From Mycolicibacterium moriokaense (GTDB lineage Bacteria; Actinomycetota; Actinomycetes; Mycobacteriales; Mycobacteriaceae), in NCBI RefSeq assembly GCF_010726085.1, contig NZ_AP022560.1, positions 186,001 to 250,000 on the forward strand: a stretch of 64,000 nt of DNA. Direction: 5' to 3'. The position numbers and the translations under genes were made by a program. This document shows positions 9,314 to 17,955 of the stretch, piece by piece (position 1 is the stretch's first letter; every line of letters begins with the position of its first letter). The notes under the pieces were generated by a model. The model worked only from the letters and a program-made list of their open reading frames with translations, had not been told where the DNA came from and did not search any database.

Positions 9314-10285
9314 GTGCCGCAGCTGAATACCGCCCGAGGACCGATCGCGACGACCGACCTCGGGGTCACGTTGATGCACGAGCACGTGTTCGTGCTGTCA
9401 CCCGAAATCCATGCCAACTACCCCGAGGTGTGGGGTGACGAGGCCCAACGCCAGGCCGATGCGGTCACCCGGCTCAACGAGCTCAAGGCCCGGGGCGTCG
9501 ACACCATCGTGGACCTCACCGTCATCGGGCTCGGCCGCTATATCCCGCGTATCGCCAAGATCGCCGAGCAGACCGACATCAACATCGTGGTGGCCACGGG
9601 CGTCTACACCTACAACGACGTGCCGATGTACTTCCACTTCAGCGGGCCCGAAACGCCGCTGGGCGAGCCGATGGTCGACATGTTCATCAACGACATCGAG
9701 AAGGGCATCGCGGGCACGGACATCAAGGCGGCGATCCTCAAGTGCGCCACTGACGAACCCGGGGTGACGCCCGGGGTCGAGCGGGTGTTGCGGGCGGTCG
9801 CGCAGGCACACCGGCGCACGGGCGTGCCGATCTCGACGCACACCCACGCGGCGACGCGCCGCGGCCTGGAACAGCAGGCGATCTTCGCCGAGGAGGGCGT
9901 GGATCTGAGCCGGGTCGTCATCGGCCACTCCGGCGACACCACCGACCTCGGCTATCTCGAGGAGCTCATCGGCGCGGGCTCGTACATCGGCATGGACCGC
10001 TTCGGCGTCGACGTCTTCCTCGGGTTCGAGGACCGGGTCAACACCGTCGCGCAGATGTGCGAGCGCGGCCACGCCGACAAGATGGTGCTCTCGCACGACG
10101 CGTCGTGCCTGATGGACTGGCTGCCGGAGGACATCGTGTCGGTGATGATGCCGAACTGGAACTACCTGCACATCCACAACGACGTCATCCCGGCGCTGAA
10201 GGCGCGCGGTGTCACCGACGAACAGCTCACCACGATGCTCGTCGACAACCCCCGCAAGATCTTCGAAGCCCAGGGCGCCTACTGA
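9314..10285 (+). CDS. php: Phosphotriesterase-like lactonase Php
   Basis: A 323-residue amidohydrolase-fold enzyme of the PPH/PLL family. Such enzymes hydrolyse N-acyl-homoserine lactones and other lactones and show weak phosphotriesterase activity. The binuclear metal centre is complete: His22 and His24 (MHEH), Lys143 in ILKCATDEPG (carbamylated bridge), His176 (STHTHA), His205 (VIGHSGD) and the Asp of LSHDASC. GTG at 9314 matches the orthologue MPELNTARGP and lies 10 bp after the aftD stop. In M. tuberculosis several genes separate aftD and php; here they are adjacent. No signal peptide is seen. Confidence 0.9.
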   Translation: MPQLNTARGPIATTDLGVTLMHEHVFVLSPEIHANYPEVWGDEAQRQADAVTRLNELKARGVDTIVDLTVIGLGRYIPRIAKIAEQTDINIVVATGVYTYNDVPMYFHFSGPETPLGEPMVDMFINDIEKGIAGTDIKAAILKCATDEPGVTPGVERVLRAVAQAHRRTGVPISTHTHAATRRGLEQQAIFAEEGVDLSRVVIGHSGDTTDLGYLEELIGAGSYIGMDRFGVDVFLGFEDRVNTVAQMCERGHADKMVLSHDASCLMDWLPEDIVSVMMPNWNYLHIHNDVIPALKARGVTDEQLTTMLVDNPRKIFEAQGAY

Positions 10286-10286
10286 G

Positions 10287-11759
10287 ATGACTGACCCGTC
10301 AGCCATCCCTCCCATCCCCACCCAGGTCTCCCGCCTCGCCGAAGCGGAACCCGACGCGCCCGCGGTCACGTGCGAAGGGCGCACGCTCACGCGCGCCGAG
10401 CTCGACAGGTCGACCAACCGGCTCGCGCGGGCCTACGCCGAACTCGGTGTCGGGCACGGCGATTACGTCGTCACCCTGCTGCCCAACTCCATCGAGTTCG
10501 TCCAGGCCGCGCTCGCCATCTGGAAGGTCGGCGCGATTCCCCAGCCACTCTCGGCCCGGATGCCCGACGCGGAGTTATCCGCTCTGCTGGAGCTGCGGGC
10601 ACCGAAGCTCATCGTCGGCCGCGACGACCCTACCGGGGTATCACCCAGCGTGGCAGCGGATTTCACGCCGGACACCCGACTGTCCGACGATCCGCTTCCC
10701 GAGGTCGTCTCCCCCGTGTTCAAGGCCATGGCCTCCGGTGGCAGCACTGGACGACCCAAGCTCATCGACGCGGGGATCGACAGTCGCTTCTCACCATTGG
10801 CCGGCTACGCAATGGGTTCGGCGGACGGTGATGTCAACCTGCTGTCGGTACCGCTGACCCACAACACCGGCTTCACGACGATGGCGATCGGACTCGTGCA
10901 GGGCCATCACCTTGTGGTGATGCCTCGGTTCGACCCGCACGAGTTCCTGCGCCTGGTCACCGAGTACCGGGTCACGTTCCTGACGACAGTGCCGACGGTG
11001 ATGCAGCGCCTGCTGCCGGCGTACCGGGCGGCGCCGGACACCTACGACCTGTCCTCGATCCGACGGCTGTGGCACGTGGCGGCGCACTGTCCACCCGCGG
11101 TCAAGCAGGGCTGGATCGACATCCTCGGCCCCGACGCGGTGTGGGAGCTGTACGGCGGCACCGAATTACAGGCACTGACCTTCATCTCCGGCGAACAGTG
11201 GCTGACCCATCCCGGTTCAGTCGGCGTGGTGGTCGCGGGCGAGATGAAGGTGCTCGACGACGACGGCAACGAATGCCCGCCCGGCGTCAGCGGTGAGATC
11301 TACATGCGACCGGCACCGGGCAGCGCGCCGACCTACCGGTACATCGGCGCCACCGCGAAACAGCGTGACGGCTGGGACTCGCTTGGCGATCTGGGGTACT
11401 TCGACGAGGACGGCTTCCTGTATCTCAACGATCGCCGTGTGGACATGTTCACCGTAGGCGGCCGCAACGTCTACCCCGCCGAGATCGAGTCGGCCCTGTC
11501 GGCGCACCCGAATGTGCTGTCCTGCTTGGTCGTTGGCGTGCCACACGAGGATCTCGGCCAGGTGCCGCACGCCATCGTTCAGGCAGAGGGGCTCGACGAG
11601 GCCGCGGTGATCGAGTTCCTGACCGACCGGCTGGCCTCCTACAAGATCCCGCGTTCGGTGGAGTTCAGCGATACGCCGTTGCGCGACGATGCGGGGAAGG
11701 CGCGGCGGAGCGCGGTCCGCGACGAGGTGATCCGGCGGCGGGCCGCGCAATCCAACTAA
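10287..11759 (+). CDS. AMP-dependent acyl-CoA synthetase (FadD-like)
   Basis: A 490-residue adenylate-forming ligase that activates a carboxylic acid to acyl-CoA. Visible motifs: P-loop ASGGSTGRPKLI, YGGTE (A5), GDLGYFDEDGFLYLNDR (A7/A8), RNVYPAEIE, and a C-terminal LRDDAGKARRS with the A10 lysine. It resembles bile-acid or short aromatic CoA ligases more than long-chain FadDs, but the substrate cannot be read. ATG at 10287 lies 1 bp after the php stop, so it is probably co-transcribed with php. Its stop overlaps the stop of the convergent acyltransferase by 4 bp. No gene of this kind sits here in M. tuberculosis, so it is a local insertion or retention. Confidence 0.85.
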   Translation: MTDPSAIPPIPTQVSRLAEAEPDAPAVTCEGRTLTRAELDRSTNRLARAYAELGVGHGDYVVTLLPNSIEFVQAALAIWKVGAIPQPLSARMPDAELSALLELRAPKLIVGRDDPTGVSPSVAADFTPDTRLSDDPLPEVVSPVFKAMASGGSTGRPKLIDAGIDSRFSPLAGYAMGSADGDVNLLSVPLTHNTGFTTMAIGLVQGHHLVVMPRFDPHEFLRLVTEYRVTFLTTVPTVMQRLLPAYRAAPDTYDLSSIRRLWHVAAHCPPAVKQGWIDILGPDAVWELYGGTELQALTFISGEQWLTHPGSVGVVVAGEMKVLDDDGNECPPGVSGEIYMRPAPGSAPTYRYIGATAKQRDGWDSLGDLGYFDEDGFLYLNDRRVDMFTVGGRNVYPAEIESALSAHPNVLSCLVVGVPHEDLGQVPHAIVQAEGLDEAAVIEFLTDRLASYKIPRSVEFSDTPLRDDAGKARRSAVRDEVIRRRAAQSN

Positions 11760-12958
11760 CGCGCAACGGCAGGTTCGGGTTCGTCGGTGACCGAGCTGTC
11801 CAACGGCTCCGGGTCATGGCGCCTCTCCCAGCGCCGCAGGGCGTTTCGGCACGGTGACTCGATCAGCGCGTAGCTGACCGCCGCGATCGCGAACCCGAAC
11901 ACCACCGTCAGCACCAGCACCACGGGCATGTGCCCGTTGAACGCGAACTCGCCGATCACCGGGAACACCATCGCCAGCGCCGCGAGGTGCCAGACGAACA
12001 AGCCATAGGACCATCGACCGAGAGTCACCATCGTCGGGCTGCCCAGCAGGCGGTGCGGGGTGTCGGGGCGGTCCAGCACCAGCGGGGCGAGCAGAGCCCC
12101 GGCGACCACGGCCCCCATCGCGATCTTCACCGTGAACTGGCTGACCGTCCCGGGCGTCAGTCCCTCGGGCCCGGCCAGCGGCGACGCCGCGACCGCGAAC
12201 GCCACGACCGCGATACCCGCCATCAGCACCCGCCGCCGCGCCAACCGGTGCGGCCACCCCACCGGCGTGACCGTCAACTCGGCGAGCAGCATCCCGGCGG
12301 CGAACCAGGAGAAGAACGCCGGCGGCCAGTTGAGCGGGTTGACACCGAAGGGGGCGTCGAACGGGACTGCCTCGACCAGTACAGCCCAGGCGAAGCTGAC
12401 CAGCCCCGCCGCCGCGATCACCGGTATCCGGGCGCGCACCGGCACAAGCCGCACCAGCAGAGCCAGGAACGGCAGCGCCAGATAGAAGGCGACCTCGACC
12501 GACAGGCTCCACATCTGGGTGAGCCCGGCCGTCAGCGTCAACGGCACATAGATCTGGGTCAGCGTCAGGTTGGCCAGCCACACGGTGAGATCGGCCTTCG
12601 CCTCCGGCAGCAGCGACAGGATGACGACGACCGCGACCAGGTAGCCGGGCATGATGCGCACGATCCGGGACCGCAGGTAGTGACCCGTCGGCGGGCTGGG
12701 TCGCATGCCGCGGGCCGCAGCGGCGTGACCGCGCCACAGCAGGAAGCCCGACAGCGCGAAGAAAACGGCGACCGCGAGGTCGAACCTGCCGAAGAAACGG
12801 CCCGTGATCCCACCGGTGTGGCCGGTCTGAAAGGCCACGTGGGTCACGACGACGCCGACCGCCGCGCAGGCGCGCATCCCCTCGACGGCGGGCAGGAAGC
12901 CACGCGTTCCGCCGACAGCGCTCTCGGCACTGGCCGTCGCGGCGCGGGATTCCGTCAC
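11756..12958 (-). CDS. Integral membrane acyltransferase, acyltransferase-3 family
   Basis: A roughly 400-residue polytopic protein of the acyltransferase-3/OafB family, corresponding to Rv0228. These enzymes transfer acyl groups such as acetyl or succinyl to cell-envelope glycans. The conserved N-terminal block is FLPAVEGMRACAAVGVVVTH (the usual Arg and His of the family), followed by FFALSGFLLWRG and about ten hydrophobic helices; the C-terminus is charged. GTG at 12958 (VTESRAATASAES) is chosen; GTG or ATG-like starts up to 13015 would add 19 residues without extra homology. It diverges from the DUF3068 gene; an 11-bp inverted repeat lies between them. Confidence 0.85.
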   Translation of the reverse strand: MTESRAATASAESAVGGTRGFLPAVEGMRACAAVGVVVTHVAFQTGHTGGITGRFFGRFDLAVAVFFALSGFLLWRGHAAAARGMRPSPPTGHYLRSRIVRIMPGYLVAVVVILSLLPEAKADLTVWLANLTLTQIYVPLTLTAGLTQMWSLSVEVAFYLALPFLALLVRLVPVRARIPVIAAAGLVSFAWAVLVEAVPFDAPFGVNPLNWPPAFFSWFAAGMLLAELTVTPVGWPHRLARRRVLMAGIAVVAFAVAASPLAGPEGLTPGTVSQFTVKIAMGAVVAGALLAPLVLDRPDTPHRLLGSPTMVTLGRWSYGLFVWHLAALAMVFPVIGEFAFNGHMPVVLVLTVVFGFAIAAVSYALIESPCRNALRRWERRHDPEPLDSSVTDEPEPAVAR

Positions 12959-13039
12959 GCCATCAGTGTGCCGGGTGGAGGGAAAGCCGCTGAATACGGG
13001 TACTCGGGCGGCCACGGCTGGAAGGGCTCGGAGTAAACA

Positions 13040-13068
13040 TCGACCTTAACTTGTGCTGTTAGGGTCGA
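13040..13068. promoter_or_regulatory. Inverted repeat (11-bp arms, 7-bp spacer) upstream of the DUF3068 gene
   Basis: Left arm TCGACCTTAAC (13040-13050) and right arm GTTAGGGTCGA (13058-13068) pair at 10 of 11 positions around TTGTGCT. The element lies 40 bp before the TTG start of the DUF3068 gene and 82 bp before the divergent acyltransferase start, a typical place for an operator in a shared promoter region. The binding protein is unknown. Confidence 0.55.
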
Positions 13069-13107
13069 ACGGGTTTGCGGGACTACCGCAGGTGAAGGAG
13101 GCACGGT

Positions 13108-14304
13108 TTGAACCGCGCAGTGGCGCTCCGCATTGCGGCTTGCGGAATCATGGGGCTGGGTGCTGGCTTGTTGATCGCTGCCCTGTTGCTGTCCACCTAT
13201 ACCCATTCCAAGATCTCCAAGATCCCGCTGAACCTCGACATGACGCTGGTCAGCGATGGCACCGGCACGGCGTTCGACCCCGCCTCGCTCAACCATGAGA
13301 AGTTCGTCGTCGACCGCGACGTGCCGCTGGTGCAGCAGGAGCAGATCTCGGTGGAGGCCCCGTCGAACGCCGACGTGGTCACCCTCCAGGTCGGCAGCAC
13401 GTTGCGCCGCACCGACAAACAGAAGGACGACGGGCTGTTGCTCGCGTTGGTCGACACCGTCACGGTCAACCGGCAGACGGCCGAGGCGGTGTCGAGTGAG
13501 AGCAATCCCGGTGGCGCGGTCCAGAAGCCGCGGGCCATCGAGGATGACCAGCCGCCCACCAACATCGCGCTGCCGCACGACGGGCTGACCTACCGGTTCC
13601 CGTTCGACACCGAGAAGCGGACCTATCCGGTCTTCGACCCGATCGCGCAGAAGGCGTTCGACGCCAATTACGACGGCGAGGAGGATGTCAACGGGCTGAC
13701 CACCTACCGTTTCAGTCAGAACATCGGATACGACGCCGAAGGCAAGCTGGTCGAGCCGGTCAAGTATTCGTCTCTGTTCGACGACGACGCCGACGCCGAG
13801 GTCACCGCGACCGCGGCGATGTGGGGTGTCCCCGGCGAGCCCGAAGAGCGGATCACCATGGCGCGCTACTACGCCGCGCAGCGCACGTTCTGGGTGGATC
13901 CGGTCTCCGGGACCATCGTCAAGAGGGAGGATCACGGCTATCACTACTACGCGCGGGAGCCGCTGAAACCCGAGGTGACCTTCGTCGACTTCAAGGTCGC
14001 CTTCACCGAGGAGACCGTCGAGTCCCAGGTCGCCAGCGCCAGGGATGAGCGTGACCGGGTGGGCCTGTGGGGCCGCATCCTGCCGATCTCCTTCACCGCC
14101 TTGGGCCTGGTGTCCCTGGTGGGCGGCGCGTTGCTGGGATCGTTCGCCTTGAGGGCGGAGTCCACACTGATCGATCCGGGACTCGACGAGGCCGACCACA
14201 GCTTCTTCGACACCCAGGGGATGAAGGTGCCGGGCGCGGAGGCCAAGACCGAGAAGCTGCCCGCGCAGAAACCGACCGATCTGCCGCCGGACAGACCGGT
14301 CTGA
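13108..14304 (+). CDS. DUF3068 (PorA-family) membrane-anchored protein
   Basis: A 398-residue protein of the DUF3068 family (Rv0227c type), of unknown function. It has one N-terminal helix (about residues 5-30, ALRIAACGIMGLGAGLLIAA), a roughly 300-residue extracytoplasmic beta-rich domain, and a second helix near residues 325-350 (GRILPISFTALGLVSLVGGA), then a charged cytoplasmic tail rich in Lys and Pro. TTG at 13108 is supported by an AAGGAGG ribosome site 6 bp upstream. The next membrane-protein gene follows almost immediately. Conserved position next to aftD and glycosyltransferase genes suggests a cell-envelope role (inference). Confidence 0.82.
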   Translation: MNRAVALRIAACGIMGLGAGLLIAALLLSTYTHSKISKIPLNLDMTLVSDGTGTAFDPASLNHEKFVVDRDVPLVQQEQISVEAPSNADVVTLQVGSTLRRTDKQKDDGLLLALVDTVTVNRQTAEAVSSESNPGGAVQKPRAIEDDQPPTNIALPHDGLTYRFPFDTEKRTYPVFDPIAQKAFDANYDGEEDVNGLTTYRFSQNIGYDAEGKLVEPVKYSSLFDDDADAEVTATAAMWGVPGEPEERITMARYYAAQRTFWVDPVSGTIVKREDHGYHYYAREPLKPEVTFVDFKVAFTEETVESQVASARDERDRVGLWGRILPISFTALGLVSLVGGALLGSFALRAESTLIDPGLDEADHSFFDTQGMKVPGAEAKTEKLPAQKPTDLPPDRPV

Positions 14305-14336
14305 TCGCGCGGTTCACAGCGCCCGCCTATGCGCTG

Positions 14337-15968
14337 GTGCTGTCCCTGGTCGTGACGGCGCCGCTGATCGCGCCGGGTTATCTGCTGTTGCGCGACGCGG
14401 TGTCCACGCCGCGCTCGTACCTCTCGGATGCGGCGCTGGGTCTGTCGGAGGCCGCGCCGCGCGCACTGCCGCAGGACTTCGCGGTGGCTCTGGCGTCGAC
14501 GGTGCTCGACGGCGGTGTGGTGGTCAAGGTGCTGTTGGCCCTCGGGCTGTGGCTCGCCGGCTGGGGCGCGGCGCGTCTGGTGGCGACGGTGCTGCCGGAC
14601 GCAGGTGTGGCCGGACAATGTGTGGCCGTGACGCTCGCCGTCTGGAATCCCTATGTCGCAGAACGGCTTCTGCAGGGGCACTGGAGCCTGCTCGTCGGCT
14701 ACGGATCCCTGCCGTGGGTGGCCGCCGCGATGCTACGGCTGCGCGAGTCGCGGCCGGGCTGGCCAGAGGTGGGCGCGCTGGTGTTCTGGATGGCCCTTGC
14801 GGGGCTGACGCCGACGGGGCTGATGCTGGCCGCGAGCGTCGCGGTGGCGGGTGTCTTCGCGCCGGGTGCGGGATGGCAGCGGTGGCGCTGCGCAGCCGTG
14901 GCGCTGGGCACCGCACTGGCCGCGGCACTGCCGTGGCTGACGGCGGCGGTCGTCGCGCGGTCGCTGGCCCCGTCACAGGCCGATGGGGTCGCGGCGTTCG
15001 CGGTGCGGGCCGAACCCGGTCTTGGAACCCTCGGGACGCTCGCGAGCCTCGGCGGGATATGGAACGGCGAAGCCGTACCCGCTTCTCGTACCACGCTTTT
15101 CGCTGTCGTCTCGGCGCTCGTCCTGCTTGGAATCGTCGTGGTGGGCCTGCCGGTGGCGATCCGCCGACCCGGAGCCGTACCGCTGCTGTGCCTTGCCGCT
15201 CTCGCGGTCGTGGTGCCTGCGGTGATGGCGACGGGCCCCGGCTTGGCGGCCGTGGAGGCGATGGTTCGGGCGCTGCCGGGGCTCGGCGTGTTACGCGATG
15301 CGCAGAAGTGGGTGGCGCTGGCGATGCCGGGCTATGCGCTGGCCGGTGCGGCAGCGGTTGTCGTTGTGCAGCAGAAGCTTCCGGCGGCGGCCACGGCACT
15401 GATCTGCTGCGCGGCGCTGATCGCCACGTTGCCCGATCTCGCGTGGGGTGTGGGCGGCAATGTGACCGCGGTGACCTACCCGCAGGGCTGGACTGCGGTG
15501 GCGGCGATGATCAACGCCGATCCGCGTCCGGTCGCCGTACTTCCCGTCGACAGCATGCGGCGCTTCGACTGGGCGGGGGACGCGCCGGTGCTCGACCCGC
15601 TGCCGCGGTGGGTGCGCGCCGACGTGCTGTCCACGGGTGATCTGACGGTCGGCGGCCGCACCGTGCCCGGCGAGGGTGAACACGCCCGCGCGGTCCAGCA
15701 GATATTGTTGAGCGGTGCCGATCGCCAACAACTGGCCGACGCCGGGGTCGGGTGGGTCGTCATCGAATCCGGCGGTGCCGCAGATACTTTGGCGCTGCCC
15801 CTCGCCTACCACGACGATGACCTGACCCTCTACACGGTGGCCGGCGACCTTCCCCCGGCACCGAGTCGCGGCATCGTGCTCGCCGCTCACCTGGTGTGGC
15901 TGGCGCTGGTCGCTGCCGGATTGGTCGCGCTGATGTACCGCGGAATCTGGGCTAGACGACGCCGCTGA
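14337..15968 (+). CDS. Polytopic conserved membrane protein (Rv0226c-like)
   Basis: About 543 residues with roughly 11-12 membrane helices, corresponding to the Rv0226c family. It contains an extracytoplasmic C-terminal domain (after GWTAVAAMINADPRPVAVLPV) and a last helix near residue 520. The layout, with many helices, a WNPYVAERLLQGHWSLLVGYG loop and a soluble tail, resembles GT-C glycosyltransferases, but I cannot name a catalytic motif with certainty. The true start is uncertain: GTG 14337 is the first standard in-frame start after the DUF3068 stop, yet coding-like sequence (LIARFTAPAYALV) extends to 14301, so about 12 residues may be missing. Its end overlaps the convergent glycosyltransferase by 17 bp. 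Confidence 0.75.
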   Translation: MLSLVVTAPLIAPGYLLLRDAVSTPRSYLSDAALGLSEAAPRALPQDFAVALASTVLDGGVVVKVLLALGLWLAGWGAARLVATVLPDAGVAGQCVAVTLAVWNPYVAERLLQGHWSLLVGYGSLPWVAAAMLRLRESRPGWPEVGALVFWMALAGLTPTGLMLAASVAVAGVFAPGAGWQRWRCAAVALGTALAAALPWLTAAVVARSLAPSQADGVAAFAVRAEPGLGTLGTLASLGGIWNGEAVPASRTTLFAVVSALVLLGIVVVGLPVAIRRPGAVPLLCLAALAVVVPAVMATGPGLAAVEAMVRALPGLGVLRDAQKWVALAMPGYALAGAAAVVVVQQKLPAAATALICCAALIATLPDLAWGVGGNVTAVTYPQGWTAVAAMINADPRPVAVLPVDSMRRFDWAGDAPVLDPLPRWVRADVLSTGDLTVGGRTVPGEGEHARAVQQILLSGADRQQLADAGVGWVVIESGGAADTLALPLAYHDDDLTLYTVAGDLPPAPSRGIVLAAHLVWLALVAAGLVALMYRGIWARRRR

Positions 15969-17112
15969 CCGGCGTTCCCCGGTGCACGGCCTCCAGCACA
16001 GTGCGCATCGCGTCGGTGCTTTGCCGCCAAGAGAATTCGCCGCTGCGGACCGCGGCCTTGGCGCCGAGCTGGTCGCGTAACACGGGATCGGTCAGCAGAC
16101 GCGCGAGCCCGTCGACCAGACCATCGAGATCGTCGACCAACAGGCCGGTGACCCCGTCGACGATCGAATCGGTCAGCCCGCCCGAGGACCGGTAGCCGAT
16201 GGTGGGCACGCCGTGCTGGCCGGCCTCGATCACCGCCAACGCCCAGCCTTCCTTGCGCGACGGCAGCACGTGAACCCAAGACCGCTGCAGGACATGGTGT
16301 TTGGTCTCGTCGTCGACGTGGCCGTGGAACGTCACGGCATCGGAGATGCCGAGCAGCTCGGCGTGCTCGACCAGGCGTTGTCGCCACCAGCCGCCGCCGA
16401 GGATGTCGAGGTGCAGGTCCGGAATGCGCGTGCGGAGTCGGGCGACCGCCTCCAGTGCGTCCTCGATCTGCTTGTGCGGCACCAGGCGGGACAGCACCAC
16501 GACACGCGGAGTCGCCGACCGCGGTGCGGTCAGGGTGGCGGCAGGCGCCTCGTCAAGACCGTTGCGCACGACGGCGATTCGTCCGGGATTCACCCCGAGG
16601 GTGGCCAGATCTCGCGCCGACGGCAGTGACACCGTGACGTACTGATTGCGGCGGTGCAGCCACGGCGACAACCGGGACTCGACGAACCAGCCGAACCGTC
16701 CCATCAACGGACCGGCGACGGGCCACTGCTCACGGTGGCAATGGTGTACGAGCACCGCGACGCGTCGACCGTAGGCCAGCCGCGCAAGGAACGGAATGCC
16801 GTTCTGCGAGTCGATGACGACGTCGGGGCGGACCTTGCGCAACGGACCCAGCCCGATACGGGCGAGCACCATGGACAGCCCCGCCCAGATGTAGATCGAG
16901 TAGTGGCCGCCGCCTCGGCTGACCCGCACACCGTCGACGACCTCGCGGCGCGGTGCGCCCGGATAGCGCGCGGTCCGCAGGGTGACCCGGACGCCGGATG
17001 CGGCCAGCTGCGCGCCGATGCGCTGCAGGTAGGTCTCGCTGCCGCCACCTTGAGGGTGACCGGTATCGCGCCAGCACAACAGCAGCACTGAGCGAACACC
17101 TTGGTCGGACAT
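15952..17112 (-). CDS. GT4-family glycosyltransferase (Rv0225-like)
   Basis: A 386-residue GT-B fold glycosyltransferase. The N-terminal glycine-rich loop GHPQGGGSETYLQRI and the C-terminal E-x7-E motif in SRKEGWALAVIEAGQHG are typical of family GT4; the donor-binding block YRSSGGLTDSIVDGVTGLLV follows. It is soluble with no membrane helix. It probably transfers a hexose or similar sugar in envelope glycolipid or polysaccharide synthesis; the acceptor is unknown. ATG at 17112 (MSDQGVRSVLLL) is used; GTG at 17121 would add three residues. The divergent methyltransferase starts 34 bp away. Confidence 0.87.
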   Translation of the reverse strand: MSDQGVRSVLLLCWRDTGHPQGGGSETYLQRIGAQLAASGVRVTLRTARYPGAPRREVVDGVRVSRGGGHYSIYIWAGLSMVLARIGLGPLRKVRPDVVIDSQNGIPFLARLAYGRRVAVLVHHCHREQWPVAGPLMGRFGWFVESRLSPWLHRRNQYVTVSLPSARDLATLGVNPGRIAVVRNGLDEAPAATLTAPRSATPRVVVLSRLVPHKQIEDALEAVARLRTRIPDLHLDILGGGWWRQRLVEHAELLGISDAVTFHGHVDDETKHHVLQRSWVHVLPSRKEGWALAVIEAGQHGVPTIGYRSSGGLTDSIVDGVTGLLVDDLDGLVDGLARLLTDPVLRDQLGAKAAVRSGEFSWRQSTDAMRTVLEAVHRGTPVSGVV

Positions 17113-17146
17113 CCCGTTCACCCTAGCCGCTGGCTAATGTTCCGCT

Positions 17147-17941
17147 GTGCCAGTCACCGACCTCTTCGCCCCTCGGGCGACACTCTCGCGGTCGGTGCGG
17201 CTGCTGCGGGAGTTCCGCTTCGAACAGCCCGACCCGGCCCGGTTCTACGGGGCGCTCGCAGGCGACACCGCGGCACTGGTCACCGACCTGTGGCGGGCTG
17301 AGCAAGGGTCCGCGCCTGCCGGGCGCACCCTGCTCGACGTCGGCGGCGGGCCGGGATACTTCGCCGCGGCGTTCACGCGCGCAGGATTCGCCTACATCGG
17401 AGTCGAACCCGACCCGGCCGAGATGCACGCCGGACCTGCGGTGAACGACGGCACCGCCACCTACGTGCGAGCGTCGGGCACCGCCTTGCCGTTCGCCGAC
17501 GACAGCGTCGACGTCTGCCTGTCCTCCAACGTCGCCGAGCATGTGGTGCAACCATGGCGGTTGGGCAACGAGATGTTGCGGGTCACCAAGCCGGGCGGAC
17601 TCGTGATCCTGTCGTACACGGTGTGGCTGGGTCCCTTCGGCGGACACGAGACCGGGCTGTGGCACTACCTCGGCGGACGACGGGCCGCCAGGCGGTACAC
17701 CCGAAAGCATGGTCATCCACCGAAGAACAACTACGGCTCGTCACTGTTCGCGGTCTCGGTCGCCGACGGGCTGCAGTGGGCCGCCGCCACCGGCGCACTG
17801 GTCGCCGCATTTCCTCGTTACCACCCACGATGGGCCTGGTGGATGATCCGGGTGCCGGTGCTGCGCGAGTTCGCGGTCAGCAACCTGGTGCTGGTGCTGA
17901 GACCGCCGACTGCAACAGGTTCTACTTTCGCGGGTTCGTAG
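17147..17941 (+). CDS. SAM-dependent methyltransferase (Rv0224c-like)
   Basis: A 264-residue class I methyltransferase. The SAM-binding motif I is LLDVGGGPGYFAAAF (about residues 62-76), followed by the acidic motif II (YIGVEPDPAEM), and DDSVDVCLSSNVAEHV as motif IV. The central block is of the UbiE/type 11 kind; substrate unknown. GTG at 17147 (VPVTDLFAPRATL) is the first plausible start. It shares a short divergent region with the GT4 gene, a pairing conserved in mycobacteria and suggestive of glycolipid modification. The next gene starts 14 bp downstream, but a KstR-like site lies at the 3' end of this gene. Confidence 0.85.
   Translation: MPVTDLFAPRATLSRSVRLLREFRFEQPDPARFYGALAGDTAALVTDLWRAEQGSAPAGRTLLDVGGGPGYFAAAFTRAGFAYIGVEPDPAEMHAGPAVNDGTATYVRASGTALPFADDSVDVCLSSNVAEHVVQPWRLGNEMLRVTKPGGLVILSYTVWLGPFGGHETGLWHYLGGRRAARRYTRKHGHPPKNNYGSSLFAVSVADGLQWAAATGALVAAFPRYHPRWAWWMIRVPVLREFAVSNLVLVLRPPTATGSTFAGS
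17911..17924. promoter_or_regulatory. KstR-like operator TGCAACAGGTTCTA before the aldehyde dehydrogenase gene
   Basis: Fits the known KstR core TnnAACnnGTTnnA of the mycobacterial cholesterol regulon at all fixed positions. It lies 31 bp upstream of the aldehyde dehydrogenase ATG, inside the 3' end of the methyltransferase gene. The left flank is weaker (CAAC rather than GAAC) than at 25392-25405. Confidence 0.4.
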
Positions 17942-17955
17942 GTAGTGTGACGGTC

